This document shows, one piece after another, positions 32,249 through 41,291 of a stretch of 64,000 nucleotides of DNA. The notes beneath the pieces are model-generated. The model was not told where the DNA came from, did not search any database, and was given only the letters and a program-made list of their open reading frames with translations. The translations under genes were made by a program, and so were the position numbers. Within the stretch, counting starts at the first letter, position 1. The number at the start of each line of letters is the position of its first letter. The DNA is from Candidatus Accumulibacter adjunctus (GTDB lineage Bacteria; Pseudomonadota; Gammaproteobacteria; Burkholderiales; Rhodocyclaceae), in NCBI GenBank assembly GCA_000585015.1, contig JFAX01000005.1, positions 50,186-114,185 on the forward strand. Reading direction: 5' to 3'.

Positions 32249-33379
32249 CTATTCGACGACGACGAACCCGCCGCCACGGACGACCGTGATGAAGAGGCCG
32301 CGCGTGACTTCACCGAACTCGTTGAAGACGAGCGGTTCCTGCACGCCGTCAAAGCGTCGGATGGCGAGGATGGTTTCTTTCACGCTGCGTCCCTCCTGGC
32401 GGTACGCGAGTGCATCGAGGAGGACATTGGCAGCGTCGAAGGCGATCACGCCTCCGAACCCTGGTTCCCGATGAAAGCGCTCACGGTAGCTGTGGTGGAA
32501 CTGGCGGTAACGCGGCTCGCTGCTGTTGCGATCGAAGTTCTGCGCCACGATGACTCCTTCAACGGCCTTGCCGCCCAGTTCGAGCAAGCGTTCGGTGGCT
32601 GCCCATTCCGAGGTGACGATCGGGATACGCGGGTCGAGTTTGCGCAGTTGCTGGCACAACATTGCGGTGTCCATCGAATTTGCGACGATCAGCACGCCGT
32701 CGGCCGCCGTCGCCAGAAGAGCCTGGGCCACTGGCAGCAAGGCCGCTTCACCCCCGGCCGCGAAGCCGATCGGATTGGTGACCAGTTCTCCGCCTCCCTG
32801 GACGTAGGTGGCGCTGAAGCTGTTGAGCCAGGCCTTGGCATAGGCCTCGTTGCGCAGGTCGTAGGCCACCGCCAGTCTGCCCGTCGCGCGTTGTCGCAAA
32901 TGATACTGCGCGATCCGGCTGGCGTTCTCGCGCGTCGAAGCGTTCAAGCGGAAGAAATGGTCGTCCAGCCCGCTCAGTTCGTCGGTGGAGGCAGTCGGAC
33001 TCAGCAGCGGGATTCGGGCCTCGTTGGCCATTGCCACCATGGCCATGGCCATGGTGCTGGTCATCGGACCAACGATGGCGACGACGCCCTCGGCGATCAG
33101 GTCGCGCAATGCCTTCTGGGCGGCCTCCGGCTCCTGCCGGTCATCCCGGATGAGCAGTTCGACCTTGCGCCCGCCGATACCACCAGCCTGATTGCGCAGT
33201 TCAACAGCCAGCAGGACCGCGTCGCGGCCAGCGATACCGAGATCGGCAACGCGACCGGATGTCCCGCCAACGAAGCCGATGCGGATCGGTTCCGAAGGGG
33301 CGCAGCCGGCGAGGCAGCCGACGAAGACGAGGACCGACCAGATCGGTGAGCAAACGTTCCGGTTGAGGAAGATGCGCAT
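32249..33379 (-). CDS. Branched-chain-amino-acid-type ABC periplasmic-binding lipoprotein (Peripla_BP_6)
   Basis: Lipobox CLAGC; IRIGFVGGTSGRVADLGIAGRDAVLLAVE, GGRKVELLIRDDRQEPEAA, VVAIVGPMTS; 4-nt gap to the downstream histidine kinase. Confidence 0.88.
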   Translation of the reverse strand: MRIFLNRNVCSPIWSVLVFVGCLAGCAPSEPIRIGFVGGTSGRVADLGIAGRDAVLLAVELRNQAGGIGGRKVELLIRDDRQEPEAAQKALRDLIAEGVVAIVGPMTSTMAMAMVAMANEARIPLLSPTASTDELSGLDDHFFRLNASTRENASRIAQYHLRQRATGRLAVAYDLRNEAYAKAWLNSFSATYVQGGGELVTNPIGFAAGGEAALLPVAQALLATAADGVLIVANSMDTAMLCQQLRKLDPRIPIVTSEWAATERLLELGGKAVEGVIVAQNFDRNSSEPRYRQFHHSYRERFHREPGFGGVIAFDAANVLLDALAYRQEGRSVKETILAIRRFDGVQEPLVFNEFGEVTRGLFITVVRGGGFVVVE

Positions 33380-33657
33380 CGGGATTTGGGCGCTGCACGG
33401 GTGGTCGGGAGTTGAAACGCGACTGGCCACGAGTTCACGGCAGTGTCATGGTGGCAGTGGCAGGTTACATGGCATCGGCAGAGCCGTCAATTCCGGCTGC
33501 GCGCTTCCGGGGCGCTTTGGAAGGCAGCGCCGGCTGCCGCCGCTGCCGCTCGCGACCACGGCAGCGGTGGTGCGAGCGGTTCGCACATCTCGCGCCTCCT
33601 GCAGCCAAACCGCGTGCCTTGCTCCGTGCGGCGCGCACGACCACGCACGCCTCGCCC

Positions 33658-34296
33658 TCAGTGGCGCCAGGCGCGGCTGACGATCTCGCGTATGACGTGC
33701 AGGCGGCGGTGGAAGAAGTGGTCTGCACCAGGAATGACGACCACCGGCAGCTCAAGGGGCTTTGCCCATTCGATGACGTTGCTCAGCGGGACGGTGGCGT
33801 CCTCCGAGCCGTGGATGACGATGGTGTCTGCCGGCACGGCCTTGGTTTGGTAGCGACGGGCCCCTTCGACGAAACCCGAGGCGGTGCCCACGAGCACCAG
33901 TCGTTGCGCCGGACGCCCCAACTCGAGCAAGACCTCGGCGACCCGTGTCTGGACGTAGGCACCGAAGGAGAATCCCGCCAGCGCCACCGGCAGGTTGCCG
34001 TAGCGGACCTTGGCTTCCGCGAGGACGGCGAGCAGATCTTCCGTTTCGCCGCGACCATCGTCATGCTTGCCCTCACTGAGGCCGACGCCACGGAAATTCG
34101 GCCGCAAAGCAACGTAGTCGAGATGGTTGAAGGTGCGCGCCAGTGTCTGCACCACCTTGTTCGTGTTGCCGCCTCCGAACAGCGGGTGCGGGTGGGCAAT
34201 GAGCGCAATGCCGCGTGGTGCGCCGGGGTTTTCGACCGTGATCTCGATCTTGCCGACGGGTCCGTCGACGAGCAGGTGTTCGGTGGGAACCTTCAT
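33658..34296 (-). CDS. Alpha/beta hydrolase (COG2945-like)
   Basis: ALIAHPHPLFGGGNTNKVVQTLAR, ALRPNFRGVGLSEG, AGFSFGAYVQTRVAE (GxSxG), HGSEDATVPLS. Confidence 0.88.
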   Translation of the reverse strand: MKVPTEHLLVDGPVGKIEITVENPGAPRGIALIAHPHPLFGGGNTNKVVQTLARTFNHLDYVALRPNFRGVGLSEGKHDDGRGETEDLLAVLAEAKVRYGNLPVALAGFSFGAYVQTRVAEVLLELGRPAQRLVLVGTASGFVEGARRYQTKAVPADTIVIHGSEDATVPLSNVIEWAKPLELPVVVIPGADHFFHRRLHVIREIVSRAWRH

Positions 34297-34399
34297 TCCT
34301 CAACTTCCTTTCTCTGTTCGCGTCGCGTTCGGGTCGCTGTATCGCCGGTGCCTCCGGTGTGCCTTCTCGCCTCCTGCATCGGGGCGCATGCGGACCGGT

Positions 34400-35590
34400 T
34401 CATGGCTCACGCAATGGATCGGCGGCTACCGATCGCGAGGTTTCCGCCAGCTGCCAGACGACCTCGTCATCGACCGCGTACAGGGCGCAAGAGCGGCGAG
34501 CAGCGCGCTCGCAGTTGTCCAGCGCCGCCGCCAGCGGGTCGGTACCGCCCTGCGCCCAGCCGACGTTGCCGGTGGTTGCGATGGCGAAGGCACGCGGCAA
34601 AGGCAGTGTGAGGAACCTTCGGTAAAGCTCACGCCGACGGTCGTCCAGATAGGGCAATGCGTCGCTGTCGCTCAGGGCGGCGTAGCCCGTTCGCTTCGGC
34701 TTCGGCGTCGATCCGGGGCTGAAGCGATGCTCGGTCGGCAGTCCGATCTCGCGCAGAAAGCGTTCGCTGTCCGGCCACCAGACCGCCACTCCTTGCGGGC
34801 TGGCGAACATCGTTCGCGTATCGCCAGCAGCGGAAGTCGCATGGCGGATCAGCTCGGCGCGCCCACCGGCATCATGATAGGCGCGCCACATGTCGCCGGG
34901 CAGCTGACTGTCGGAGGAACTGTCGTCGTTCCCGTAGAACCATAGCGAAGGCACCGTACTGCTGCGGCCGAAGGCAGCAAAAGCCGCGACCAGTGCCTCC
35001 TGCCAGAGGCATCCGGCTGCGCTTGAGCGCAGGCCGCCGGCAATATTCAGGATCCCACGCAGGCCGGGGAAGCCCGTCGCAGCCACGGCCATTGCGGCGA
35101 TGCCGCCTTCCGCCTCGCCGACGAGCAGTATCCGGTCGGGATCGACGTCCGGTCGCAGGCGCACCTCGCGCAGGAAGGCGATGATCGTTTCGGCCTCCAG
35201 CCGTGCGTGCTCTTCGATGTTGCAGCGGGGAGCGGCATGGCTGCCGCCGGACTTGGAAAAACCCGGGCGCATCGGGATCGCCACCAGATAGCCGCGCTGC
35301 AGGAATTCGCGACTGGCGACGACATGGCGGGCACGCGGGTCGAAGCGAGGTTCACCGGTCGTCTGGCCGTGGTTGATGACGACCAGCGGGAAGGGACCGA
35401 CACCCGGCGGCACGAAGAAGGTCGTCTCGAGTTCGACGCTGGACGAGCCCGTGACGACAGTCAGCATTCGCACCTCTTCGTTCAGCGTCGCAGGCAACTG
35501 GGGCATCCCGTCCGCGGCCGTCGCCATGGCGATGCCCAACAGATGCGTCAGCGCTGCCAGAAACAGGTGAGCCAGCCAACGTCGCATCAT
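34400..35590 (-). CDS. Exported dienelactone-hydrolase/acyl-peptidase-like alpha/beta hydrolase
   Basis: Signal peptide; FPLVVINHGQTTGEPRFDPR, LLVGEAEGGIAAMAVAA, WFYGNDDSSSDSQL; internal ATG at 35590 inferred. Confidence 0.7.
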   Translation of the reverse strand: MMRRWLAHLFLAALTHLLGIAMATAADGMPQLPATLNEEVRMLTVVTGSSSVELETTFFVPPGVGPFPLVVINHGQTTGEPRFDPRARHVVASREFLQRGYLVAIPMRPGFSKSGGSHAAPRCNIEEHARLEAETIIAFLREVRLRPDVDPDRILLVGEAEGGIAAMAVAATGFPGLRGILNIAGGLRSSAAGCLWQEALVAAFAAFGRSSTVPSLWFYGNDDSSSDSQLPGDMWRAYHDAGGRAELIRHATSAAGDTRTMFASPQGVAVWWPDSERFLREIGLPTEHRFSPGSTPKPKRTGYAALSDSDALPYLDDRRRELYRRFLTLPLPRAFAIATTGNVGWAQGGTDPLAAALDNCERAARRSCALYAVDDEVVWQLAETSRSVAADPLREP

Positions 35591-35733
35591 TTCTCCCGGA
35601 AGAGGGCCGAGTCGCTCACTGCGGCGACCCGAATGGCCGGCAGGGGCCGTGGCCCGCGTCATGGGCAGGCTCGCCGGCCGCGCCGGCGGTCGCAGCCGGT
35701 ACAGCTGCGGGTTGAGCGGGTTGGCTTGGGCAT

Positions 35734-36042
35734 TCAGATGCGCAGGCGCTCGACCACCCGTCCGTGCACCAGGTGCTCCTGGATGATCTCCTCGATGTCC
35801 TCAGTGTCGACGTAGCTGTACCAGACGCCTTCCGGGTAGACGACCAGGACCGGGCCGTTGTCGCAGCGATCGAGGCAGCCCGCCTTGTTGATGCGCACCT
35901 TGCCTGCGCCCTTGAGGTGCAGCTCGCCGATTCGGTCCTTGGCGTAGGTCTGCGCCGTTGTCGCGCCGGAGTCGTTGCAGCAGGTTTCTCCCTCGCCGCG
36001 CTGATTGCAGCAGAAAAATACATGATGCCTGAAATAGCTCAT
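35734..36042 (-). CDS. (2Fe-2S) thioredoxin-like ferredoxin
   Basis: HVFFCCNQRGEGETCC, KVRINKAGCLDRCDNGPVLVVYPEGVWYSYVD. Confidence 0.92.
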   Translation of the reverse strand: MSYFRHHVFFCCNQRGEGETCCNDSGATTAQTYAKDRIGELHLKGAGKVRINKAGCLDRCDNGPVLVVYPEGVWYSYVDTEDIEEIIQEHLVHGRVVERLRI

Positions 36043-36094
36043 GAAAGAAGCCCCTCGGTGTGGGTTGCTGATGACACCCGGATCTTAACGCAGA

Positions 36095-36241
36095 TCAGCA
36101 GTGGCCACCCGGAGCGCCATCCGCTCCGCAGCACTTCCTGAATTTCGTTCCACTGCCAGAAGGACAGGAATCGTTGCGGCCGACCTGGCGCCAAAGCGAA
36201 ACTCGCGCAAGCCCATCGGAAAGCAACGGCAATACAACAGC
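36095..36241 (-). other. Un-called open frame encoding a SEC-C-like zinc-binding motif (micro-ORF or degenerate gene tail)
   Basis: Hand translation: [48 protein letters not shown]; no ATG in frame (TTG possible). Confidence 0.45.
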
Positions 36242-36345
36242 TCAGGAAATCCGTAGCAAAGTTGCGAAGTCAGGAGGCGGCGAGGGAATTGGCCGCCAAA
36301 AGTGCCGTCATCACGTCTGTGGGGTCGGTGAGGGCAACCGGCTTG

Positions 36346-36389
36346 CACGAAAAACCCCGCAGAACGGGGCGTTGAACGGGGTTTTCGTG
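36346..36389 (-). terminator. Intrinsic terminator downstream of tRNA-Ser
   Basis: Minus strand CCCCG-TTCTG-CGGGG-TTTTT nested in longer CACGAAAACCCCG/CGGGGTTTTTCGTG inverted repeat. Confidence 0.8.
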
Positions 36390-36419
36390 TTGGCGGCAGA
36401 GAGTTCGCGACCGGTGTCC

Positions 36420-36513
36420 TGGCGGAGACGAAGGGATTCGAACCCTTGATGCAGGTTTATGCCCGCATGCTCCCTTAGCAGGGGAGTGCCTTCGACCTCT
36501 CGGCCACGTCTCC
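36420..36513 (-). tRNA. tRNA-Ser (anticodon GCT), CCA encoded
   Basis: GGAGACG/CGTCTCC acceptor stem, anticodon arm CTCCC-CTGCTAA-GGGAG, long variable arm, GGTTCGAATCC T-arm, discriminator G + CCA. Confidence 0.96.
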
Positions 36514-37793
36514 TAGGACGGCGAGATGATATCGGTTTCACCTCGGCCGGTCAAACCCAACTTCGACTTCGGGGGCTTCTCGAGACCGAAGGCCTTGTGC
36601 AGTACGCGCACGGCAAGTTCCAGGTACTTTTCCTCGATCACCACCGAGATCTTGATTTCGGAAGTCGAAATCATCTGCAGGTTGATGTTTTCCTTCGCCA
36701 GCGCAGCGAACATCCTGCTGGCGACGCCAGGATGCGAGCGCATGCCGACCCCGACTGCTGAGACCTTGCAAGTCGTCGCGTCGCCGCTGACGTCGCGTGC
36801 ACCGATTTTCTCCTTGACACCCTCCAGGATTTGGAGCGACTTGCTGAAGTCGTTGCGATTGACGGTGAACGAGAAATCGGTGGTGCCGTCGCGGCCGATG
36901 TTCTGGATGATCATGTCGACATCGATGTTGGCGTCGGCAATCGGCCCGAGGATCTGGTAGGCAATCCCCGGGCGATCCGGGACGCCCAGTACGGTCAGTT
37001 TGGCTTCGTCGCGGTTGAAAGCGATGCCGGAGATGATCGGTTGTTCCATTTTGCCTTTTTCCTCAACAGTGATCAGTGTTCCTTCGCCCCCATCTTCGAA
37101 GCTCGAAAGGACGCGCAATTTGACTTTGTACTTGCCGGCAAACTCGACCGAGCGGATTTGCAGCACCTTCGATCCGAGACTGGCCATTTCGAGCATTTCC
37201 TCGAAGGTGATCGTGTCCAGCTTGCGGGCTTCCGGGACAACGCGCGGATCGGTGGTGTACACGCCGTCCACGTCAGTATAAATCTGACATTCGTCAGCCT
37301 TCATCGCCGCTGCGAGAGCCACCGCCGAGGTGTCGGATCCGCCGCGACCGAGCGTCGTGATGTTGCCTTCCTCGTCGGCACCCTGAAAGCCGGCGACGAC
37401 CACGACGTTTCCGTCGGCGAGCGCCTTGCGGATCCGGCCCTGATCGATCTTCAGGATGCGCGCCTTGGTAAAGGTGCTGTCGGTGAGGACGCCGACCTGC
37501 GGACCGGTAAAACTCTTCGCCTTGACTCCTTCCCCGTGCATCGCCATGGCCAACAGGGCGATCGTCACCTGCTCGCCGGTAGAAGCGATGACGTCGAGTT
37601 CGCGTGGGTCGGGCGAGGGAGAAATCTCTTTCGCCAGAGCCAGCAGGCGATTGGTCTCTCCAGCCATCGCCGACGGAACCAGAATGATGTCGTGCCCCTG
37701 GGCGCGCCAGCGTGCGACACGCCGCGCGACATTCCTGATGCGCTCCGTCGAACCGACCGACGTGCCACCGAACTTCTGTACGATCAATGCCAT
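36513..37793 (-). CDS. lysC: Aspartate kinase
   Basis: MALIVQKFGGTSVGSTERIRNVA, GRGGSDTSAVALAAAM, two ACT domains. Confidence 0.97.
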   Translation of the reverse strand: MALIVQKFGGTSVGSTERIRNVARRVARWRAQGHDIILVPSAMAGETNRLLALAKEISPSPDPRELDVIASTGEQVTIALLAMAMHGEGVKAKSFTGPQVGVLTDSTFTKARILKIDQGRIRKALADGNVVVVAGFQGADEEGNITTLGRGGSDTSAVALAAAMKADECQIYTDVDGVYTTDPRVVPEARKLDTITFEEMLEMASLGSKVLQIRSVEFAGKYKVKLRVLSSFEDGGEGTLITVEEKGKMEQPIISGIAFNRDEAKLTVLGVPDRPGIAYQILGPIADANIDVDMIIQNIGRDGTTDFSFTVNRNDFSKSLQILEGVKEKIGARDVSGDATTCKVSAVGVGMRSHPGVASRMFAALAKENINLQMISTSEIKISVVIEEKYLELAVRVLHKAFGLEKPPKSKLGLTGRGETDIISPS

Positions 37794-37924
37794 GGAAGAT
37801 CCCGTTGAGCAGTGCAAAAAGAGCGACATTTTAGGACAACGCCGCGCTTGACAGCAAAAAGCTTGGCGCCGAAACCGGCAAGGGGCAGGTTTCGGATCTG
37901 CTGCGCCGATGCCTTCGATCCCGC

Positions 37925-37952
37925 TTGCAATTGCGGATGAAATCCTTATAGT
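37925..37952 (+). promoter_or_regulatory. Sigma70-like promoter TTGCAA-N16-TATAGT upstream of the XRE gene
   Basis: Recognisable -35/-10 with 16-nt spacer, ~95 nt upstream of ATG 38048. Confidence 0.5.
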
Positions 37953-38047
37953 GTGGCGTGCGTGATTCCATCCATATGGTATGTCGTGACGGCAGCGACG
38001 AGGGGAGCCTGCTGCGAGGCGTCAACCAATAGCAAGAAAGGACTGTC

Positions 38048-38386
38048 ATGAGCACCGTCAAGGTCGTTGAACGGGTCGATCCGCGCGAGATTCGTCGCAG
38101 GCTGGGCATGAATCAGCAACAGTTCTGGTCGAAGATCGGCGTCACGCAAAGCGGCGGTTCGCGCTACGAGAGCGGTCGCAACATGCCAAAGCCGGTACGC
38201 GAGCTCTTGCGCCTGGTGCATGTGGAGCAGATCGACATCCAGCGCATCAAGCGCGAGGACTTCGAGGTGGTGGAGTACCTCAAGGCCGAGGATCCGGACC
38301 AGTTCAAGGCGCTCAGGAAGGCAGCGAAGAACAAGCTCAAGAAAGCGGCCGCGAAGGCGTCTGCAGACGGCCAGCTTGCTCCCTAG
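38048..38386 (+). CDS. XRE-family helix-turn-helix protein
   Basis: IRRRLGMNQQQFWSKIGVTQSGGSRYESGRNMPKPVRELLRL. Confidence 0.82.
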   Translation: MSTVKVVERVDPREIRRRLGMNQQQFWSKIGVTQSGGSRYESGRNMPKPVRELLRLVHVEQIDIQRIKREDFEVVEYLKAEDPDQFKALRKAAKNKLKKAAAKASADGQLAP

Positions 38387-38597
38387 GCGCGAACAGCGCA
38401 CGCGTTCCGTTCCGTAGTCCAGCCGACTGCAAAACCCGGTTGCCTCACGCACCGGCAGCAAACCCGCAAGACGACGTCTACGAGGCTGCCGCGGGTCTCG
38501 CGAACCGCTGCCCGAGTGGGCCTGTGTGGGCCGGTATCGAAGGGAGCGGCGGCATCAACCCGCGCAAGACGCACCTGCGTCGCGGTTGCGCTGCGGG

Positions 38598-40265
38598 CTA
38601 GCCTTCTGGCGGGCTCGTGGCCAGCATCTCGCGTGCATGCTGGCGAGTGACCGCCGTAATGTCGATGCCGCCGAGCATGCGGGCGATCTCCTCGACCCTC
38701 GCCGCATCATCGAGGCAGACGACTCGGCTGCGCAGCTGTTCCCGTGCCAGCTCCTTGCTGACCTGCCATTGCCAGTGGGCACGTGCTGCGACCTGTGGCA
38801 GATGGGTCACACACAGAACCTGTCGCCGATTGCCGAGCTCGCGCAGCAGGCGCCCGACCACCTCGGCAACGCTGCCTCCGATGCCGACGTCGACTTCGTC
38901 GAAGATGAGGGTCGGTACGGCGGCGGCTTGGCTGGTGACGACCTGGATCGCCAGACTGATACGCGAAATCTCGCCGCCGGAAGCGACCTTGGCGAGTGCG
39001 CGCGCTTCGCTGCCGGCCGAGCCGGCGATACGAAACTCGACCTGTTCCATGCCATTCACTCCGCCTCCCTCGACCGCCAGCAGAGCCACCTCGAAGCGCC
39101 CGCCAGCGAGCGCGAGCTGCTGCATCACCTGGCTGACTTCACTGCCAAGTTGCCTTGCTGCCGCTTGCCGACCGGCGGAAAGCCGTCCGGCAAGCGCTTC
39201 GTAGGTGGCCTGGGTGGCGGCCGTGCGTGCGGCGAGCGCGCCGATGTCGGCAGTCTGCCCGAGCACGCTCAGCCTGTCGAGCCAGCGCTGCAGCAGATCG
39301 GGCAAGTCCTCGGGCGCACAGCGGAACTTGCGCGCGCAAGAGAGAACGGCATCGAGCCGCCGCTCCACCTCGCCCAGGCGCCGTGGGTCCAGATCGATCC
39401 GGTCACCATAGCGACGAAGAGCCGAAACCGCTTCGCCAAGTTCGGCTTGTGCCGATTCCACGAGAGCGGCCACTTCCGCGATCGCCTGGTCGTAGTCTGA
39501 GAGATCGGCGAGTCGATGGCTCACCGCCGCCAGGCGCGCGTCGCAGGCGGCGTCGCCTGCAGCCAGCTCCTGCAAGGCAAACTGGACGCCGTCGACGAGG
39601 GCGGCCGCATGTGCCAGGCGCTTGTGTTCCTGGTTCAGAAGCGCCCATTCGTCGTGGCAAAAGGCGAGTGTCTGCAGTTCACGCACCTGCCACTCGAGCT
39701 GTTCGCTTTCGCGTGCCAGCGCCTCGGCTCCGTCGCTGGCTGCCGCCAAGGCCGCCCGTGCCTTCTGCCAGCTGCGCCAGGCGGCGGACACCTCCACCTG
39801 CAGCGATTCGAGCCGTGCATGCCCGTCGAGCAAGGCACGCTGTGCGTCGCTGCGCAGGAGCGATTGATGGGCGTGCTGGCCATGGATGTCCACGAGCGAC
39901 TCAGCCACCTCGCGCAGTTGCTGTACCGTCGCCGGCGAGCCATTCAGGTAGGCGCGCGAACGACCGCTGCGGTCGACCACCCGTCGCAGCAGGAGGCCTG
40001 TCTGCGTGTCGAGATCATGCGCCAGCAACCAGGCCGCGGCAGCGGGCGCGCCGGCGAGGTCGAACTCGGCGGTGACTTCAGCGCGCTCGCAGCCGCTGCG
40101 GATCAATCCGCTGTCGGCGCGCTCGCCGAGGACAAAGGCGAGGGCGTCGACGAGGATCGACTTGCCGGCACCGGTTTCGCCGGTGAGTGTCCCGAAGCCC
40201 GCCTGCAAATCGAGTTCCAGGCGGTCGACGAGGACGAAATCGCGGATCGTCAGGCGACAGAGCAT
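38598..40265 (-). CDS. recN: DNA repair protein RecN
   Basis: LTGETGAGKSILVDALAFVLGER, HGQHAHQSLL, SGGEISRISLAIQ, IFDEVDVGIGGSVAEVVG. Confidence 0.96.
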   Translation of the reverse strand: MLCRLTIRDFVLVDRLELDLQAGFGTLTGETGAGKSILVDALAFVLGERADSGLIRSGCERAEVTAEFDLAGAPAAAAWLLAHDLDTQTGLLLRRVVDRSGRSRAYLNGSPATVQQLREVAESLVDIHGQHAHQSLLRSDAQRALLDGHARLESLQVEVSAAWRSWQKARAALAAASDGAEALARESEQLEWQVRELQTLAFCHDEWALLNQEHKRLAHAAALVDGVQFALQELAAGDAACDARLAAVSHRLADLSDYDQAIAEVAALVESAQAELGEAVSALRRYGDRIDLDPRRLGEVERRLDAVLSCARKFRCAPEDLPDLLQRWLDRLSVLGQTADIGALAARTAATQATYEALAGRLSAGRQAAARQLGSEVSQVMQQLALAGGRFEVALLAVEGGGVNGMEQVEFRIAGSAGSEARALAKVASGGEISRISLAIQVVTSQAAAVPTLIFDEVDVGIGGSVAEVVGRLLRELGNRRQVLCVTHLPQVAARAHWQWQVSKELAREQLRSRVVCLDDAARVEEIARMLGGIDITAVTRQHAREMLATSPPEG

Positions 40266-40288
40266 GGCATTCCCGTCCGGCGGCCGCG

Positions 40289-41215
40289 CTAGTGTTCCTT
40301 CGGCCGTTCGCTCCAGTGCAGCTTCTGGCGGAGCATCGCGAAATAGCTGTAGGCCGGTGGGTGCAGCAAGGTGATCGAGTACTCCGAACGTCGTATGCGG
40401 ACCGTGTCAGCGTTCTTCAGGTCGGCTGTCACTTGGCCGTCGAAGTGGGCGCGCGAGTCGGTCGCGTGGACGATGCGGATCTCGATCTCGGCGCGGTCAC
40501 CGACCAGGATCGGTCGGTTGGTCAGTGCGTGCGGGCAAAGAGGCACCAGTGCAATGGCCGAAACCCCAGGGTGCAGGATTGGGCCATTGGCCGACAGGGC
40601 ATAGGCCGTGGATCCGGTCGAAGTGGCGACGATCAGGCCATCCGACCGCAGGTGATAGATGAACTCGCCGTTGATGAACAGCTCGAACTCGATCATTCGG
40701 CCGATCGCTCCCTTGTCGACGACGACATCGTTCAGCGCCAGGTTGCAGACGATGCTGCGGCCTTCGCGGCTGACCTCGGCATCGAGCAGCATGCGCGTTT
40801 CGGGGGTGAAACTGCCATCCAGCAGGTCGTCCATGCACGCCAGCATCTCGGTGCGGGCAATATCGGTCATGAACCCCAGGCGGCCCTGGTTCACGCCGAC
40901 CAGCGGCACGCGATAACGCGCGAGTTGTCGTGCCGCATTGAGCATCGTGCCATCGCCGCCAACGACGATCGCCAGGTCGGAGTGGGCACCGAGCCAGGGA
41001 AAGTTGCCGCTCGCCCAGCTCCCGAGCGCCAGGTGCGAGACGACGTTGCCTGCCGTTTCCTCTTCGATCAGGACGGTAATGCCACGCTCGTGCAGGTAGC
41101 GTGCCAGCAAGCGGATCGATTCGGCAATCTCCGGACTGTGGTACTTTCCCACCAGCGCGATCGTTCGCGGTGGCGGAGCGCAGTCGGCCGAAGCTTGCTG
41201 AAAGGCATTGGTCAT
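40289..41215 (-). CDS. nadK: NAD kinase
   Basis: [47 protein letters not shown]. Confidence 0.97.
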   Translation of the reverse strand: MTNAFQQASADCAPPPRTIALVGKYHSPEIAESIRLLARYLHERGITVLIEEETAGNVVSHLALGSWASGNFPWLGAHSDLAIVVGGDGTMLNAARQLARYRVPLVGVNQGRLGFMTDIARTEMLACMDDLLDGSFTPETRMLLDAEVSREGRSIVCNLALNDVVVDKGAIGRMIEFELFINGEFIYHLRSDGLIVATSTGSTAYALSANGPILHPGVSAIALVPLCPHALTNRPILVGDRAEIEIRIVHATDSRAHFDGQVTADLKNADTVRIRRSEYSITLLHPPAYSYFAMLRQKLHWSERPKEH

Positions 41216-41291
41216 GGGTTCGAATTAAACCACAATTCGACTGGCAACCGCGGCACAGCGCGGTTGCGGCATTTTTTGTAGAATCCCGGAC

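Noticed and set aside
28921-32289. 1122-aa plus-strand ORF
   Set aside because: Antisense shadow of the giant histidine kinase; low-complexity R/A/G/D/H composition and no recognisable domain. The minus-strand frame has clear PAS/GAF/HisKA motifs.
33031-33052. ATGGCC tandem repeats (MAMAMVAMA)
   Set aside because: In-frame part of the binding-protein domain at a helix start; plausible slippage spot but no evidence of function.
33380-33657. Possible gene in the spacer between the SBP and the alpha/beta hydrolase
   Set aside because: Overlapping ORFs in several frames with no motif or plausible ribosome-binding site; treated as intergenic.
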